Source: Fuerstiella sp.
Lineage (GTDB): Bacteria > Planctomycetota > Planctomycetia > Planctomycetales > Planctomycetaceae
Assembly: GCA_029941865.1 (NCBI GenBank)
Contig: JAPYTO010000013.1
Location: 1-58,555 of the forward strand
DNA length: 58,555 bases
Reading direction: 5' to 3'
The notes beneath the pieces were generated by a model that worked only from the letters and a program-made list of their open reading frames with translations, was not told the DNA's origin and did not search any database. This document shows, one piece after another, positions 36,856-45,593 of this stretch (position 1 is its first letter; each line of letters starts with the position of its first letter). A program made the position numbers and the translations under genes.

Positions 36856-39306
36856 TTAATGATTAAACAGAAATTCTTTCGTGTTAATCAGAGCCCAGAG
36901 AATATCTTCGTACGCGATCCGAGGATTTTCTTTGTGGCGACCAATGTAATTGATGGCGACTTCCATTTCGTCCGGTCGTGGATTGCGAGCGAAGACCACC
37001 TGGTAAAGTTCCGTCATGCGGTCTTCATTACTGCGTTCCGTATCCGCCGCCAGCTTCGCGGCTCGAGCTTCGTTCTTTGAAATTTTGTCCTGAATCTCTT
37101 TGCTGTTCAGCAGGTGCAGACTTTGGGCAAGGTTGGCGTCCTGGCTGCGTTCGCATTCACAGGCGGTGTCGCCCTGAGGCATGCCGAATACCTTCAGGAA
37201 GTAAGGCCCGTTGGACGAATCCACCAGTTGCAGAGCATGGGTTCCGGCCGGCATTCCACCGAATTTTTCCGACGTCATCGTCACCTTGTGGAATCCGTCG
37301 TACAGAGCCTCGGCACTCAGCCGGCGAGGATAGTAACGGCTGAAATTCTGCTTGTCGCTGGCATTGTATTCGTTCGGCAACGAACTCAGCTGGTACGTTT
37401 TCGAACGACAGATTGTGCGCACAAGTTCCTTCAGGTCGAATCCCGATTCGATGAAGTGTTTGGCGAGACCATTCAGCAGCTCCGGATTCGACGGCGGATT
37501 CGTTTCCCGCATGTCATCTTCCGGTTCGACGATGCCGCGATTAAAGAAGTGTTTCCAGTAGCGGTTCACCAATGACTTCGCGAAGAATGGGTTCTTCGGA
37601 TCGCTCATCCAGTCCGCCAGCTGTACTCGTGGATCCTGTTCCGCGGAAATCTCCAGCGGCGCGCTTCCAAGGCCAGCCGGCTTTAAGGCCGCACCGGAAC
37701 GTGGATTGCTGGCGGTGGCTACACCTTCGTTGTGGAAGATCTGGCGATCGCGGAAGCCTCCGGCAACGCCAGGAATCGCCTTCTTGCCGACACGTTTATA
37801 GAACGCCGCCAAGCTGTAATAGTCGTTCTGGCTCCACTTTTCGAAGGGGTGGTGATGACAGCGAGCACACTGGATGCGAATCCCCAGGAACAGCTGGGCT
37901 GTGTCCTCGACCTGTTCTTCCACCTGATCGACTTCGCGGTACCAGGTCACGGCCGGATTCATCAGTGGTTCGCCCGATGCCGTGATGATTTCCCGAACGA
38001 ATCGGTCGTACGGTTTGTTTTCGTAGATGTTGTCCCAGATCCATTGGTGAAACAGGTGCGTGCCGGCGGCGTCCTCGCCTTTCGACTTTTTGTTACGCAG
38101 GATGAAGTTCCACTTGTTGGCAAAGTTGTCGGCGTATTCCGTGCTGTTCAGCAATTCGTCGATCAGCTTGTCGCGTTTTCCCGGATCATCGCTGGCCAGG
38201 AATGCTCGCACCTTGGCATCGGATGGAAGAGCTCCCGCGATGTCCAGCGACACGCGGCGCAGAAACGTTGCATCGTCACTTTGTTCGGCCGGCGGAATAC
38301 CCAGCAGACGCAGTTTGTTGAACACCGCCGTGTCCACAAGATTGGTGGCTTCCGGCATGCCGGATGTATCCGCACCCAGCGGAATGGTCGCGCGAAAAGT
38401 ACTGACCTGTCCCTGATAGCGAGCCATGATTGCGACTTCGCCGGACAGATCGAGAGTCGTGACCAGCCCCGATTCACTGCATTCGGCCATTTCGGCGTCG
38501 TTGGGTTCGTACAGAGCCATCCGAGTCACGTCTTCGGTCGTGCTGTCGCTGTATGTGGCAATAACGCTGATCTGCTGATCACTGCTCTGCGGCATCACCC
38601 GCGCTTCGGGATAGCACTGGATTGCTGTAACATAGGGATCTTCAGTTTTTCCGTACGGCATCCCCTGTTCGATCCAGCCGACCAGCACACGGTATTCGTA
38701 GCTGTCCAGCCCCATTCGTTTGCCGCCTCCGTGTGGTGAACGCCCGGTGGCTTTTGTCAGCAACAGACTTTCCGACGGAGCCCCAGGAAAGATGCGTCGA
38801 CCACGAGATTCTTTGCGAAGGAACTCGAAATCGTCTTCGGGATAGAACCCCAACAGCGAAAGTTTGAAGCCATTCTGGCCGCCGGATTTTCCATGACAGC
38901 CGCCGCTGTTGCAGCCCAGCTTGGTAAACACCGGGACCACCTGGTTACGGAAGTTGATCGGCAACGGGTTTTCAAATCCGCTCACAACAACCTTCAGCTC
39001 GACAGCGTGATCGCCCTGTTGGGCTTTGATGACGGCGGTTCCATCAGCCAGCGGAGTCACCAGTCCGGTACCATCAACCTGCAGAATACCGTCCGGTTGA
39101 ACGGAAAACGTTGCCGTGCGAGTCACATCGACTTCACTGGTATCGGCGGAGTGCGTGACGAACAACTGCTGTCGAGTATCACGACTGCGAATCTGAACAA
39201 TGCCGCTATCGTCGACAGGCCCGATCCGCAACGGTGTATCGGCGTCAGCTCCCGACGCACTAAGTGCGCAGGCCACAACGGAAAAGACGAAGCAGATCTT
39301 CATCAT
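36856..39306 (-). CDS. Secreted DUF1549/DUF1553 protein with Ig-like and cytochrome-type domains
   Basis: An 816-residue protein, first gene of the three-gene module. Start ATG 39306 with GGAG upstream; a short signal peptide follows (MMKICFVFSVVACALSASGA). A BIG_2-like Ig domain occupies about residues 25-110 (TGLVTPLADGTAVIKAQ). A heme-like motif CNSGGCH in LGCNSGGCHGKSGG marks the PSCyt part. DUF1549 begins near NKLRLLGIPPAEQSDDATFL and includes CARCHHHPF (CxxCH); DUF1553 covers the C-terminal third (DWMSDPKNPFFAKSLVNRYW). These planctomycete proteins are thought to serve in oxidative breakdown of complex polymers, but no reaction is proven. Confidence 0.93.
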   Translation of the reverse strand: MMKICFVFSVVACALSASGADADTPLRIGPVDDSGIVQIRSRDTRQQLFVTHSADTSEVDVTRTATFSVQPDGILQVDGTGLVTPLADGTAVIKAQQGDHAVELKVVVSGFENPLPINFRNQVVPVFTKLGCNSGGCHGKSGGQNGFKLSLLGFYPEDDFEFLRKESRGRRIFPGAPSESLLLTKATGRSPHGGGKRMGLDSYEYRVLVGWIEQGMPYGKTEDPYVTAIQCYPEARVMPQSSDQQISVIATYSDSTTEDVTRMALYEPNDAEMAECSESGLVTTLDLSGEVAIMARYQGQVSTFRATIPLGADTSGMPEATNLVDTAVFNKLRLLGIPPAEQSDDATFLRRVSLDIAGALPSDAKVRAFLASDDPGKRDKLIDELLNSTEYADNFANKWNFILRNKKSKGEDAAGTHLFHQWIWDNIYENKPYDRFVREIITASGEPLMNPAVTWYREVDQVEEQVEDTAQLFLGIRIQCARCHHHPFEKWSQNDYYSLAAFYKRVGKKAIPGVAGGFRDRQIFHNEGVATASNPRSGAALKPAGLGSAPLEISAEQDPRVQLADWMSDPKNPFFAKSLVNRYWKHFFNRGIVEPEDDMRETNPPSNPELLNGLAKHFIESGFDLKELVRTICRSKTYQLSSLPNEYNASDKQNFSRYYPRRLSAEALYDGFHKVTMTSEKFGGMPAGTHALQLVDSSNGPYFLKVFGMPQGDTACECERSQDANLAQSLHLLNSKEIQDKISKNEARAAKLAADTERSNEDRMTELYQVVFARNPRPDEMEVAINYIGRHKENPRIAYEDILWALINTKEFLFNH

Positions 39307-39740
39307 GAATTGATCTCCAGATGGTGAGCACGGCATCATGCCGCATGGAGGGGAGGGTCAGGGAGAACCTGGTGGGACAGAACAATGAGTTCTGCAACCT
39401 GATTAGGGTATTTGCTGAGCGATGAGAGTCAAGACACAGCATGGCCGATCTATTGATGGCTGCGAAACTAAGGAACTGACGCGTTAATTGCCGTTGACTT
39501 TCCGGGCGAATCTGCACGCTTTTTCTCTCACAGGCAGTGCCGTGTTGTCGATTGACCGGTCACCCGTAGAATGAATCTCCTGAGGTCCGGTCACTGGTCG
39601 GGCCAATTTTCAGGTTTGTTGCCGAGTTTCAGATCTCCTCACGGCTGGAGCCTCCGGCCCCGGTATTGGGTCTGAAAGCTCCAACCACCGGTGGTTTTAC
39701 ACTGCCAATTTCCATTACTCATGTCAGAAATGGTGTTCCC
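39307..39740. other. Divergent intergenic region before ribBA
   Basis: Upstream of the DUF1549 module and of ribBA. A small palindrome CGGCATCATGCCG (39331-39343) and G-runs (39350-39363) lie close to the DUF1549 start. I looked for the conserved FMN riboswitch (RFN) blocks before ribBA and did not find them. Confidence 0.5.
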
Positions 39741-40970
39741 GTGCCGTTTGAAGCCATCGAAAATGCTCTGTCCACGCTCAAACAGGGTAAAATGATCATC
39801 GTGGTGGACGATGAAGACCGCGAGAATGAAGGAGACTTCATCTGCGCCGCGGAATCCATCACTGCAGAACAGGTCGACTTCATGCTGCGGGTCGGTCGCG
39901 GCACGATGTGCGTGCCCATGTCCGCAGACGAAGCGGACCGCCTGCGACTCAAGCCGGTCATCGGCGATTCCTACAATACGGCTCCGCATAAAACGGCATT
40001 CCTGACAACCATCGACCACCTGAAAGCCGGCACAGGCGTCAGTGCCGAAAACCGAGCCCGGACGATCAAGGAACTTGCCAATCCGAAGGCCGGACCGGAT
40101 GATTTTGTGCGTCCCGGTCACCTGTCTCCACTGATGGCGATGGACGGCGGTGTGCTGCGTCGAGCCGGTCACACGGAAGCGACTGTGGACCTGATGCGGC
40201 TGGCTGGGCTTCGTTCGGTTGGGGCGATTATCGAAATCTGCAGTCAGGGCGGCCACGGCATGGCTGACCTCGCCGAACTGGATGCGATATCGGCGCAACA
40301 CGACATTCCCATCATCACAATTGAGGAGTTGATCAAATACCGTCGCATACGGGAACAACTGATCACTCGGGTGGTCGAAGTGAGTATTCCGATGCGCGAT
40401 TGTGGTACGCCGCAAGTGATCGCTTATAAGGTGACGCACGAAGACCAGGAACCGATGGCGATCGTCTGGGGGGACCTGACAAAAGTGGATGCACCGCTGG
40501 TGCGAATGCATTCGTCCTGCTTCACGGGCGACGTCCTGAATTCGCTGCGCTGCGACTGCGGTGACCAGCTGCATATGGCCATGCAGATGATCTACAAAGA
40601 AGGCGCCGGTGCGGTCGTCTATCTGCCGCAGGAAGGCCGGGGAATCGGCCTGCTGGCGAAACTGAAAGCCTACAAACTGCAGGACACAGGCCTGGACACG
40701 GTCGAGGCCAATCACAAACTCGGCTATAAGGCCGACATGCGTGACTACATGGTCGGTCTGCAGATCCTGAAGGATCTGGGGCTGCACCGAGTCCGCCTGC
40801 TGACGAACAATCCCAAAAAGACCGAAGACTTCGTCTACAACGCAGTCGATCTGGAACTGGTCGAACAGGTGCCGATTGTTGCTCCGCCACACGAATGCCG
40901 AAGCAGCTACATGGCCACCAAAAAAGAAAAGATGGGCCACATTCTGCCGGACGATGTCATCGGGAAGTAA
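39741..40970 (+). CDS. ribBA: Bifunctional DHBP synthase/GTP cyclohydrolase II
   Basis: Riboflavin biosynthesis enzyme. The N-terminal RibB half makes 3,4-dihydroxy-2-butanone 4-phosphate from ribulose 5-phosphate and has VVDDEDRENEGDFICAAE and GHTEATVDL. The C-terminal RibA half opens the GTP ring and carries the zinc cysteines in CFTGDVLNSLRCDCGDQ and the catalytic YLPQEGRGIGL block. No in-frame ATG exists before the conserved region; the GTG at 39741 (MPFEAIENALSTLKQGK) matches the usual RibB start, and the frame is open back to a TTG at 39666. Length about 409 residues. Single gene here, convergent with the symporter gene. Confidence 0.95.
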   Translation: MPFEAIENALSTLKQGKMIIVVDDEDRENEGDFICAAESITAEQVDFMLRVGRGTMCVPMSADEADRLRLKPVIGDSYNTAPHKTAFLTTIDHLKAGTGVSAENRARTIKELANPKAGPDDFVRPGHLSPLMAMDGGVLRRAGHTEATVDLMRLAGLRSVGAIIEICSQGGHGMADLAELDAISAQHDIPIITIEELIKYRRIREQLITRVVEVSIPMRDCGTPQVIAYKVTHEDQEPMAIVWGDLTKVDAPLVRMHSSCFTGDVLNSLRCDCGDQLHMAMQMIYKEGAGAVVYLPQEGRGIGLLAKLKAYKLQDTGLDTVEANHKLGYKADMRDYMVGLQILKDLGLHRVRLLTNNPKKTEDFVYNAVDLELVEQVPIVAPPHECRSSYMATKKEKMGHILPDDVIGK

Positions 40971-40981
40971 TTCCACGCGGA

Positions 40982-41019
40982 CCAGGAGACGCGGTCTTTT
41001 CAAAAGACCGGGTCTCTGG
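40982..41019. terminator. Bidirectional hairpin terminator
   Basis: Between the convergent ribBA and symporter genes. Arms CCAGGAGACGCGGTCTTTT and AAAAGACCGGGTCTCTGG around a single C pair with few mismatches. The arms end in T4/A4, so both strands give a stem ending in U residues. Confidence 0.75.
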
Positions 41020-41020
41020 C

Positions 41021-42973
41021 TTACTGCTCGCCATCAGGCGTTTTCTTCCGCCTTGTGTAAAAATACTTTTCGACCAATTCCTTTGGCGGTGGCGGCGTCA
41101 GCAGTGAGACAACGAAGCCCAGCGAGAACGACATCACGATCCCAATCACGACCGGATCGAGAGAAAACGGTCGCATGGGTTTGGTAAAGCCGTCTCCGCG
41201 AAGCCAGCCCACGATGTACAGCGAGAGGTGGCACAGAAAGCCGCCCAACATGCTGGCAAAGGCGCCTGACGTTGTCATGCGCTTCCAGTACAGTGCCAGG
41301 GACATGGGCGCCAGAAAACAGGCGGCCAGACCGCTGCCAACGTACACGATGAGGTATTGCAGGAACTCCGGCGGGTTTAATGCCGCGATGACAACACCAA
41401 TGCCCACGACGATTGTGCAGGTGTAGCTCATGCGCTGCAGCGTTCTCTGAGAAGCGTCGGGGTTCACATTCCGTTGGTAGTAGTCCCGCACCACTGCCGA
41501 AGAGATCATCAGAAGAAAGCTGTCGACGGTGGACATCACAGCCGCAAAGGGTGCCGCCACCAGCAGACCGGCCAGCCACCCGGCGCCGATGTTGGAAGTC
41601 AGAGTCACGGCCATCTGCGGCATAATGCGATCGGATTCGACCTCCATGCCCGGCAGCAGCAGCCGCGAACAGCAAAAAATCACAACCAGTGGAAAGTAAA
41701 TGAAGGAAAAATACATCGCCACGCTGGCAATGGAAATTCTTAGCGTGCGAGTGTTTTTGAAGGCCATCAGGCGGACCATGCTGCTGGGTTGGCCAGTGCC
41801 GGAAATCGCCCAGTAGAAGAACATGGAAAACGCCAGGCTCATCGGCAGCATACCGTCCATCTTGGTAGCATCCGGACCGGGAGCAGTCACGTAAACTCCC
41901 GGACGTGCGTCGCCAGGATACGCGGCAGGTGTTGACTTCCTGACATCAACGATGGCGACCGATTCCTCAAAACTGACGTCAACCGTGCCGGACCGAATCC
42001 GTTGCTGGTCGCCCGGATCGACGATTTCAATCCCTTTGACCGTTGCTCTACCGGACTCATCAAAGGCGGCCGCCTCACCGATGCGAAAGATTCGCGAGGG
42101 TGAATCATCCGTCTGCAGCCACGTTCCCTTCGGGACGTCCAGGTCTTCGACATCAGTTTGAATCACAATTTCGGCCCGATGAGGGGGCACCATCTGTGCC
42201 AGCGTCTCCGTAGCGTGTTGCAGTCCGCCGACCTGGTAGATGGCCAGTGGCAGCATGATGATCACGCCCAGAACCATCACGATGCCCTGCATCACATCGG
42301 TCCACACAACCGCGTGGAATCCTCCCCAGGTCGTGTAAATAATTACTGCCACGCCAAACGTGAGCAGGCACAGAAAGTAGCCCGGGTCCAGCCCGGCCAG
42401 CAACTGTGAAGACTGCAGGAAGTTTCCGACAATGCCACGGAGGGCCTGATACGTCGCATTTTCTCCCAACAGAGTCTGCAGGATCATGCTGCCGGCCTTA
42501 AACTGTCCGACAAGATTGACGCAGGTGAAAAACACCAGCAGGGCCGTGGCCAGAAGTGCAAACGACGCGCTCTGGAATCGATCTCTCAGAATGTCAGGGA
42601 CGGTGATAGCGCCCGTCTTTCTGGCGACCTGATTGATACGTTTCCCAAGGAGCCCCATCGTGCAGATCGGGAAGATCATGTAGCTGGCGATCCACAGTGC
42701 CAACACCCAGCCGTGCGTGTAAATCAGAGACGGGAATCCCGTAAATGAACCTCCCGATGCACTGGTTGCGGCGAACGTGAGTGCCAACGCCCAGACACCA
42801 AGACTGCGACTACCAAGAAAGTACTCGTTCAGAAAGTTGCGATTCTTCAGCAGGCGACTCGACAGCGCCGCCAAGCCAAAAACGGCCAGCGTGTACAGAC
42901 AGAAGGTCACGAGGGCGGACGATCCGGCTGCGGCAAAGGTCGTCGGTGCGTACAGCATTGAGGCTTCAAACAT
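41021..42973 (-). CDS. Sodium:solute symporter family transporter with external insert
   Basis: A 650-residue multi-pass membrane protein of the SSS family. Features: FCLYTLAVFGLAALSSRLLK, FLGSRSLGVWALALTFAATS and ASGGSFTGFPSLIYTHGW (helix 1-2 core), and a late GLLVAAPFAAVMSTVDSFLL with the Na-site serines. An insert of roughly 110 residues (from VPPHRAEIVIQTD to APGPDATKMDG) loops out between helices and is not usual in the family. Start ATG at 42973 follows GGAGG at five bases and overlaps the stop of the DUF997 gene. Substrate unknown; the oxidoreductase next to it hints at a sugar, inositol or similar. Confidence 0.9.
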   Translation of the reverse strand: MFEASMLYAPTTFAAAGSSALVTFCLYTLAVFGLAALSSRLLKNRNFLNEYFLGSRSLGVWALALTFAATSASGGSFTGFPSLIYTHGWVLALWIASYMIFPICTMGLLGKRINQVARKTGAITVPDILRDRFQSASFALLATALLVFFTCVNLVGQFKAGSMILQTLLGENATYQALRGIVGNFLQSSQLLAGLDPGYFLCLLTFGVAVIIYTTWGGFHAVVWTDVMQGIVMVLGVIIMLPLAIYQVGGLQHATETLAQMVPPHRAEIVIQTDVEDLDVPKGTWLQTDDSPSRIFRIGEAAAFDESGRATVKGIEIVDPGDQQRIRSGTVDVSFEESVAIVDVRKSTPAAYPGDARPGVYVTAPGPDATKMDGMLPMSLAFSMFFYWAISGTGQPSSMVRLMAFKNTRTLRISIASVAMYFSFIYFPLVVIFCCSRLLLPGMEVESDRIMPQMAVTLTSNIGAGWLAGLLVAAPFAAVMSTVDSFLLMISSAVVRDYYQRNVNPDASQRTLQRMSYTCTIVVGIGVVIAALNPPEFLQYLIVYVGSGLAACFLAPMSLALYWKRMTTSGAFASMLGGFLCHLSLYIVGWLRGDGFTKPMRPFSLDPVVIGIVMSFSLGFVVSLLTPPPPKELVEKYFYTRRKKTPDGEQ

Positions 42974-43334
42974 TGCTGCCTCCCTCTGCCGGAGCATTTG
43001 CTGAGGCATCGGAAATCGCAGCTTCGCCGGAATCTTCTCCGAGATCCGCGTCTTCCATCACGAAAAGACAAAACCAAATCGTGACGACGTTGGCGATCAG
43101 CCACGGAAATGCGATGCCCCACGCAACCCAGGCGGGAATTCCGAGCACCATGGGGAAGTTCAATGGATCGACTGTTTCGGGATACCCGAAATTCAGGCAG
43201 ACGGTCAACGTCCACGCGAAACACGAAAGCCACATCAGCAGGATCCAGCGGGCTTCGCGGAAGGCGGCAAGGAATAGGGGATCCGGTTCCAGGTCCGGGT
43301 CGGCGTCCAGCGCGGCGGCGGCGGGGATATTCAC
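42966..43334 (-). CDS. DUF997 (YhdT-like) small membrane protein
   Basis: A 122-residue protein with two membrane helices: WILLMWLSCFAWTLTVCLNF and WVAWGIAFPWLIANVVTIWF, linked by GYPETVDPLNFPMVLGIP, the DUF997 signature. In Escherichia coli the homologue YhdT precedes the pantothenate symporter PanF; the same order is found here with an SSS transporter, so it is probably a symporter accessory. The start is likely GTG 43334; the longer frame to 43910 runs into the upstream oxidoreductase gene. Its stop overlaps the symporter start. Confidence 0.8.
   Translation of the reverse strand: MNIPAAAALDADPDLEPDPLFLAAFREARWILLMWLSCFAWTLTVCLNFGYPETVDPLNFPMVLGIPAWVAWGIAFPWLIANVVTIWFCLFVMEDADLGEDSGEAAISDASANAPAEGGSNV
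42979..42983 (-). promoter_or_regulatory. Ribosome-binding site of the symporter gene
   Basis: GGAGG on the minus strand, five bases before ATG 42973, inside the 3' end of the DUF997 gene; it fixes the symporter start. Confidence 0.75.
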
Positions 43335-43440
43335 GGCGGGTCTCAACTTGCGGGAGGTTGCAGCAGAAGGCTGCAGATTGCACACACTTCTGCCGCGTGC
43401 GTCAACCGGGTGGGCCAGAACGAAACCTGAAGCCGCCCTC

Positions 43441-44550
43441 CTACGCCTCGGAAATCTCGGCCGGCGATACAGCTCGGTGTTCCCGTGCGGACAGGTACGC
43501 CGCATCGACCAACGCGACCGTGGCCAGGTTTTCCCGGCCACTACAGGACGGTTCGGTTCCGGTTTCCACGGCTCGAAGCAGGTCCGCCATCGGCCCGATA
43601 AACGCATCCGGAAACCAGACGGAATCCCAGCGAGGCTGATGCCATTCCTCAGATTCTGTTGTGGTGTAGTCCAGAGTGCTGGGCCTGCGTTCGGGGTAAT
43701 CAGGCCAGCCAATTGTTCCACGAGCCATCCCCGTCGTCCCCTCAACGCGCCAGCGTATGCCAATGTCGCTGGCGGCCCCCTCCCGCGCCGGCCCCGCCCA
43801 CACGTCGTCCCACGAGGACGCTCTGACTCCGGAATCGTACTCCAGAATGTACAGCGCAATGCCGTCTGTATGTTCGAACTGCAGCGACGTTCGGGGATCC
43901 GGACGTACACTCGCGTAGATCCGATCCGGGTCGCCCAGCCAGTATCGAAACGTATCGAGATGATGGATGCTCATGATCCGCAACGTCACCCATCCCTGTC
44001 GCTGTTGCCACGGCATCCAGTGCGGAATCGCCCGCATGTCAATTGTTGCCAGCACGGGGTCACCCAGCTGCCCGGTGTGCAGCAAATGATGGCAGGCTCT
44101 GACGGACTGGTCGTAACGCATGTTTTGATTCACCGCCAGCGTGACGTCCGCCTGTTCGCACAGCTGAACAATCTGCAGAGCTTCTGCGAAGTTTCGGCCC
44201 AGGGGCTTCTGAGCAAGAATGCCGCGCAGGCTGTGGTTGCCGGCCAGGGCTTTGCGGATGGTGTCGGCCTGAATATCCGGCGGCACGGCCACGTCCAGAA
44301 TCTGTACATCGGCGCGATCGCACAGTTGTTCCACGGAATCGCAGACCATTGGAATTGAGTGCCTCGCGGCCACAGCTTCGGCATTGCGTCTGGTACGGGA
44401 CGTAATGGCAACCGGATTGAGTCCATGCTTTCGATAGGCGACAAGGTGGCAGTCGGCCATTATGAAACCGGAACCCACGCAGCCGATTCCGACCGTCTTA
44501 TCGGCCGGCAGTTCCACGTCTATGGACTGTAGCAGTGTCTCATCGATCAT
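43441..44550 (-). CDS. Gfo/Idh/MocA family oxidoreductase
   Basis: A 369-residue NAD(P)-dependent dehydrogenase of the glucose-fructose oxidoreductase/inositol dehydrogenase family. The Rossmann motif is [16 protein letters not shown] near residue 20, the catalytic Lys-Pro position appears in [15 protein letters not shown] (EKP-like), and the C-terminal beta-sheet domain follows ([15 protein letters not shown]-type stretch; [18 protein letters not shown]). Start ATG 44550 with GGAG upstream; 44577 is an alternative. First gene of an apparent unit with DUF997 and the symporter, suggesting import plus oxidation of a polyol or sugar. Confidence 0.9.
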   Translation of the reverse strand: MIDETLLQSIDVELPADKTVGIGCVGSGFIMADCHLVAYRKHGLNPVAITSRTRRNAEAVAARHSIPMVCDSVEQLCDRADVQILDVAVPPDIQADTIRKALAGNHSLRGILAQKPLGRNFAEALQIVQLCEQADVTLAVNQNMRYDQSVRACHHLLHTGQLGDPVLATIDMRAIPHWMPWQQRQGWVTLRIMSIHHLDTFRYWLGDPDRIYASVRPDPRTSLQFEHTDGIALYILEYDSGVRASSWDDVWAGPAREGAASDIGIRWRVEGTTGMARGTIGWPDYPERRPSTLDYTTTESEEWHQPRWDSVWFPDAFIGPMADLLRAVETGTEPSCSGRENLATVALVDAAYLSAREHRAVSPAEISEA

Positions 44551-44566
44551 GGCCTGAACTCCGGAC

Positions 44567-44586
44567 CCACTGGGCAAACCCAGTGG
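44567..44586. repeat. Small hairpin at the start of the oxidoreductase gene
   Basis: CCACTGGG, CAAA, CCCAGTGG: perfect 8-base arms, 17 bases before the chosen start codon. No U-run follows on the minus strand, so it is not a clear terminator; it could influence expression. Confidence 0.6.
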
Positions 44587-44670
44587 GGCGATGGGGCGAT
44601 AAGGCAGCGGCTGGCGCCCGGTGCAGTCTCTCTGTTGTCCGTTTTCGCAGGACGCATCAACAGAGAATGA

Positions 44671-44943
44671 TCATGACGGCAGATCTTCCAGGGACGCTTC
44701 TTCCAGGGCCGCCAGCTCAGCCTTGCGAGTCATTCGGTAAAAGCTGATACCGAAGCCGGTGAAGATTGTTGCCGGCATGCCGATCATGAACAGAATGCTG
44801 TACATGTAGGCTTTGGGGCGGTTGCTTTCCGTCTCGTTGGCAAACTTGCAGTTTGGGCAGGCCGTGGCAGCGGACATACCAACGGCAGCAAAACTGACCA
44901 GAATGGCAGTCAAAATCAAGCACTTCCGCAGGATATGTCGCAT
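44671..44943 (-). CDS. Small membrane protein with CxxC motif
   Basis: A 90-residue protein with a signal/anchor at the N-terminus (LILTAILVSFAAVGMSAATA), a CPNCKFANETESNRPKAY segment with a CxxC pair just outside, and one further helix (SILFMIGMPATIFTGFGISF). Similar small proteins lie near respiratory genes in planctomycetes, but no such gene is present here. Function unknown. Confidence 0.65.
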   Translation of the reverse strand: MRHILRKCLILTAILVSFAAVGMSAATACPNCKFANETESNRPKAYMYSILFMIGMPATIFTGFGISFYRMTRKAELAALEEASLEDLPS

Positions 44944-45593
44944 CAAACAAGCTCACATGTGAAAACAACAGGCCGAATATCTGACCGAATATAAGCACAA
45001 TTTCGTCATATTGACAGCGTCAACTCGTGTGCCAAAGGATGATTCTCAGTTGCGAAACCTGTGTTTCCGAAGTCTTAACGGACTTATTTGACGTCCGCTG
45101 TACCGTTCGGCCTGATGCCGGAGTTCAAGTATGACGGAGCGGTGGTACTGAGGTGGGTGAAACACGCCGCCAAACACTGTGCTGCGGATTTCTTCACCTG
45201 GCTCAGAACGACAGAAAACACGGAACTCGCCTACAAATCTGTTGGAACGTGACAGAATATCGGCACGTTTTGCGTGTATTGAGCGCAGTGAGTCGGCACC
45301 CAGGAAAGCGGACTTCGGCCGACGATTCGTAATGCAGATTTCTGCTGCCGTCAGCGTGCCGTCTGATCGTGCGTTTAAAAAACAATGGCGAAGCTCCACA
45401 ATTGAGTGGGGTCGCAGCGGTTGACGTCCGAAATCAATGTCAGGGGGGATTCTCCGTCGACATGCGATGTCGGGAGAATGTTATTACGGGCGGTGTGTCG
45501 AGGGGGCCTCGGACACGGCTGAACACAGTACGCGTCATCGTGTGCTGTGCGATTGACAATCGTGGCCAGCCGGATCCGGGAGCTATCGACGCA
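44944..45593. other. Divergent intergenic region
   Basis: About 650 bp. A minus frame at 45046-45399 and the in-frame extension of the next gene back to 45369 show no family signal or signal peptide and are not called. No repeat stands out. Confidence 0.4.

Noticed and set aside
39517-39740. FMN riboswitch before ribBA
   Set aside because: Looked for the conserved RFN blocks such as AGGGTGAAATTC and found none.
39639-41003. Minus-strand open frame of 454 codons
   Set aside because: Antisense to ribBA, which has complete motifs; no family pattern in the antisense reading.
42781-44358. Plus-strand open frame of 525 codons
   Set aside because: Lies antisense to the DUF997 and oxidoreductase genes, is Arg/Ser-rich without domains, and overlaps well-supported genes.
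45369-45593. 75-codon N-terminal extension of the secreted protein
   Set aside because: The signal peptide begins right after ATG 45594; upstream residues are not consistent with export.
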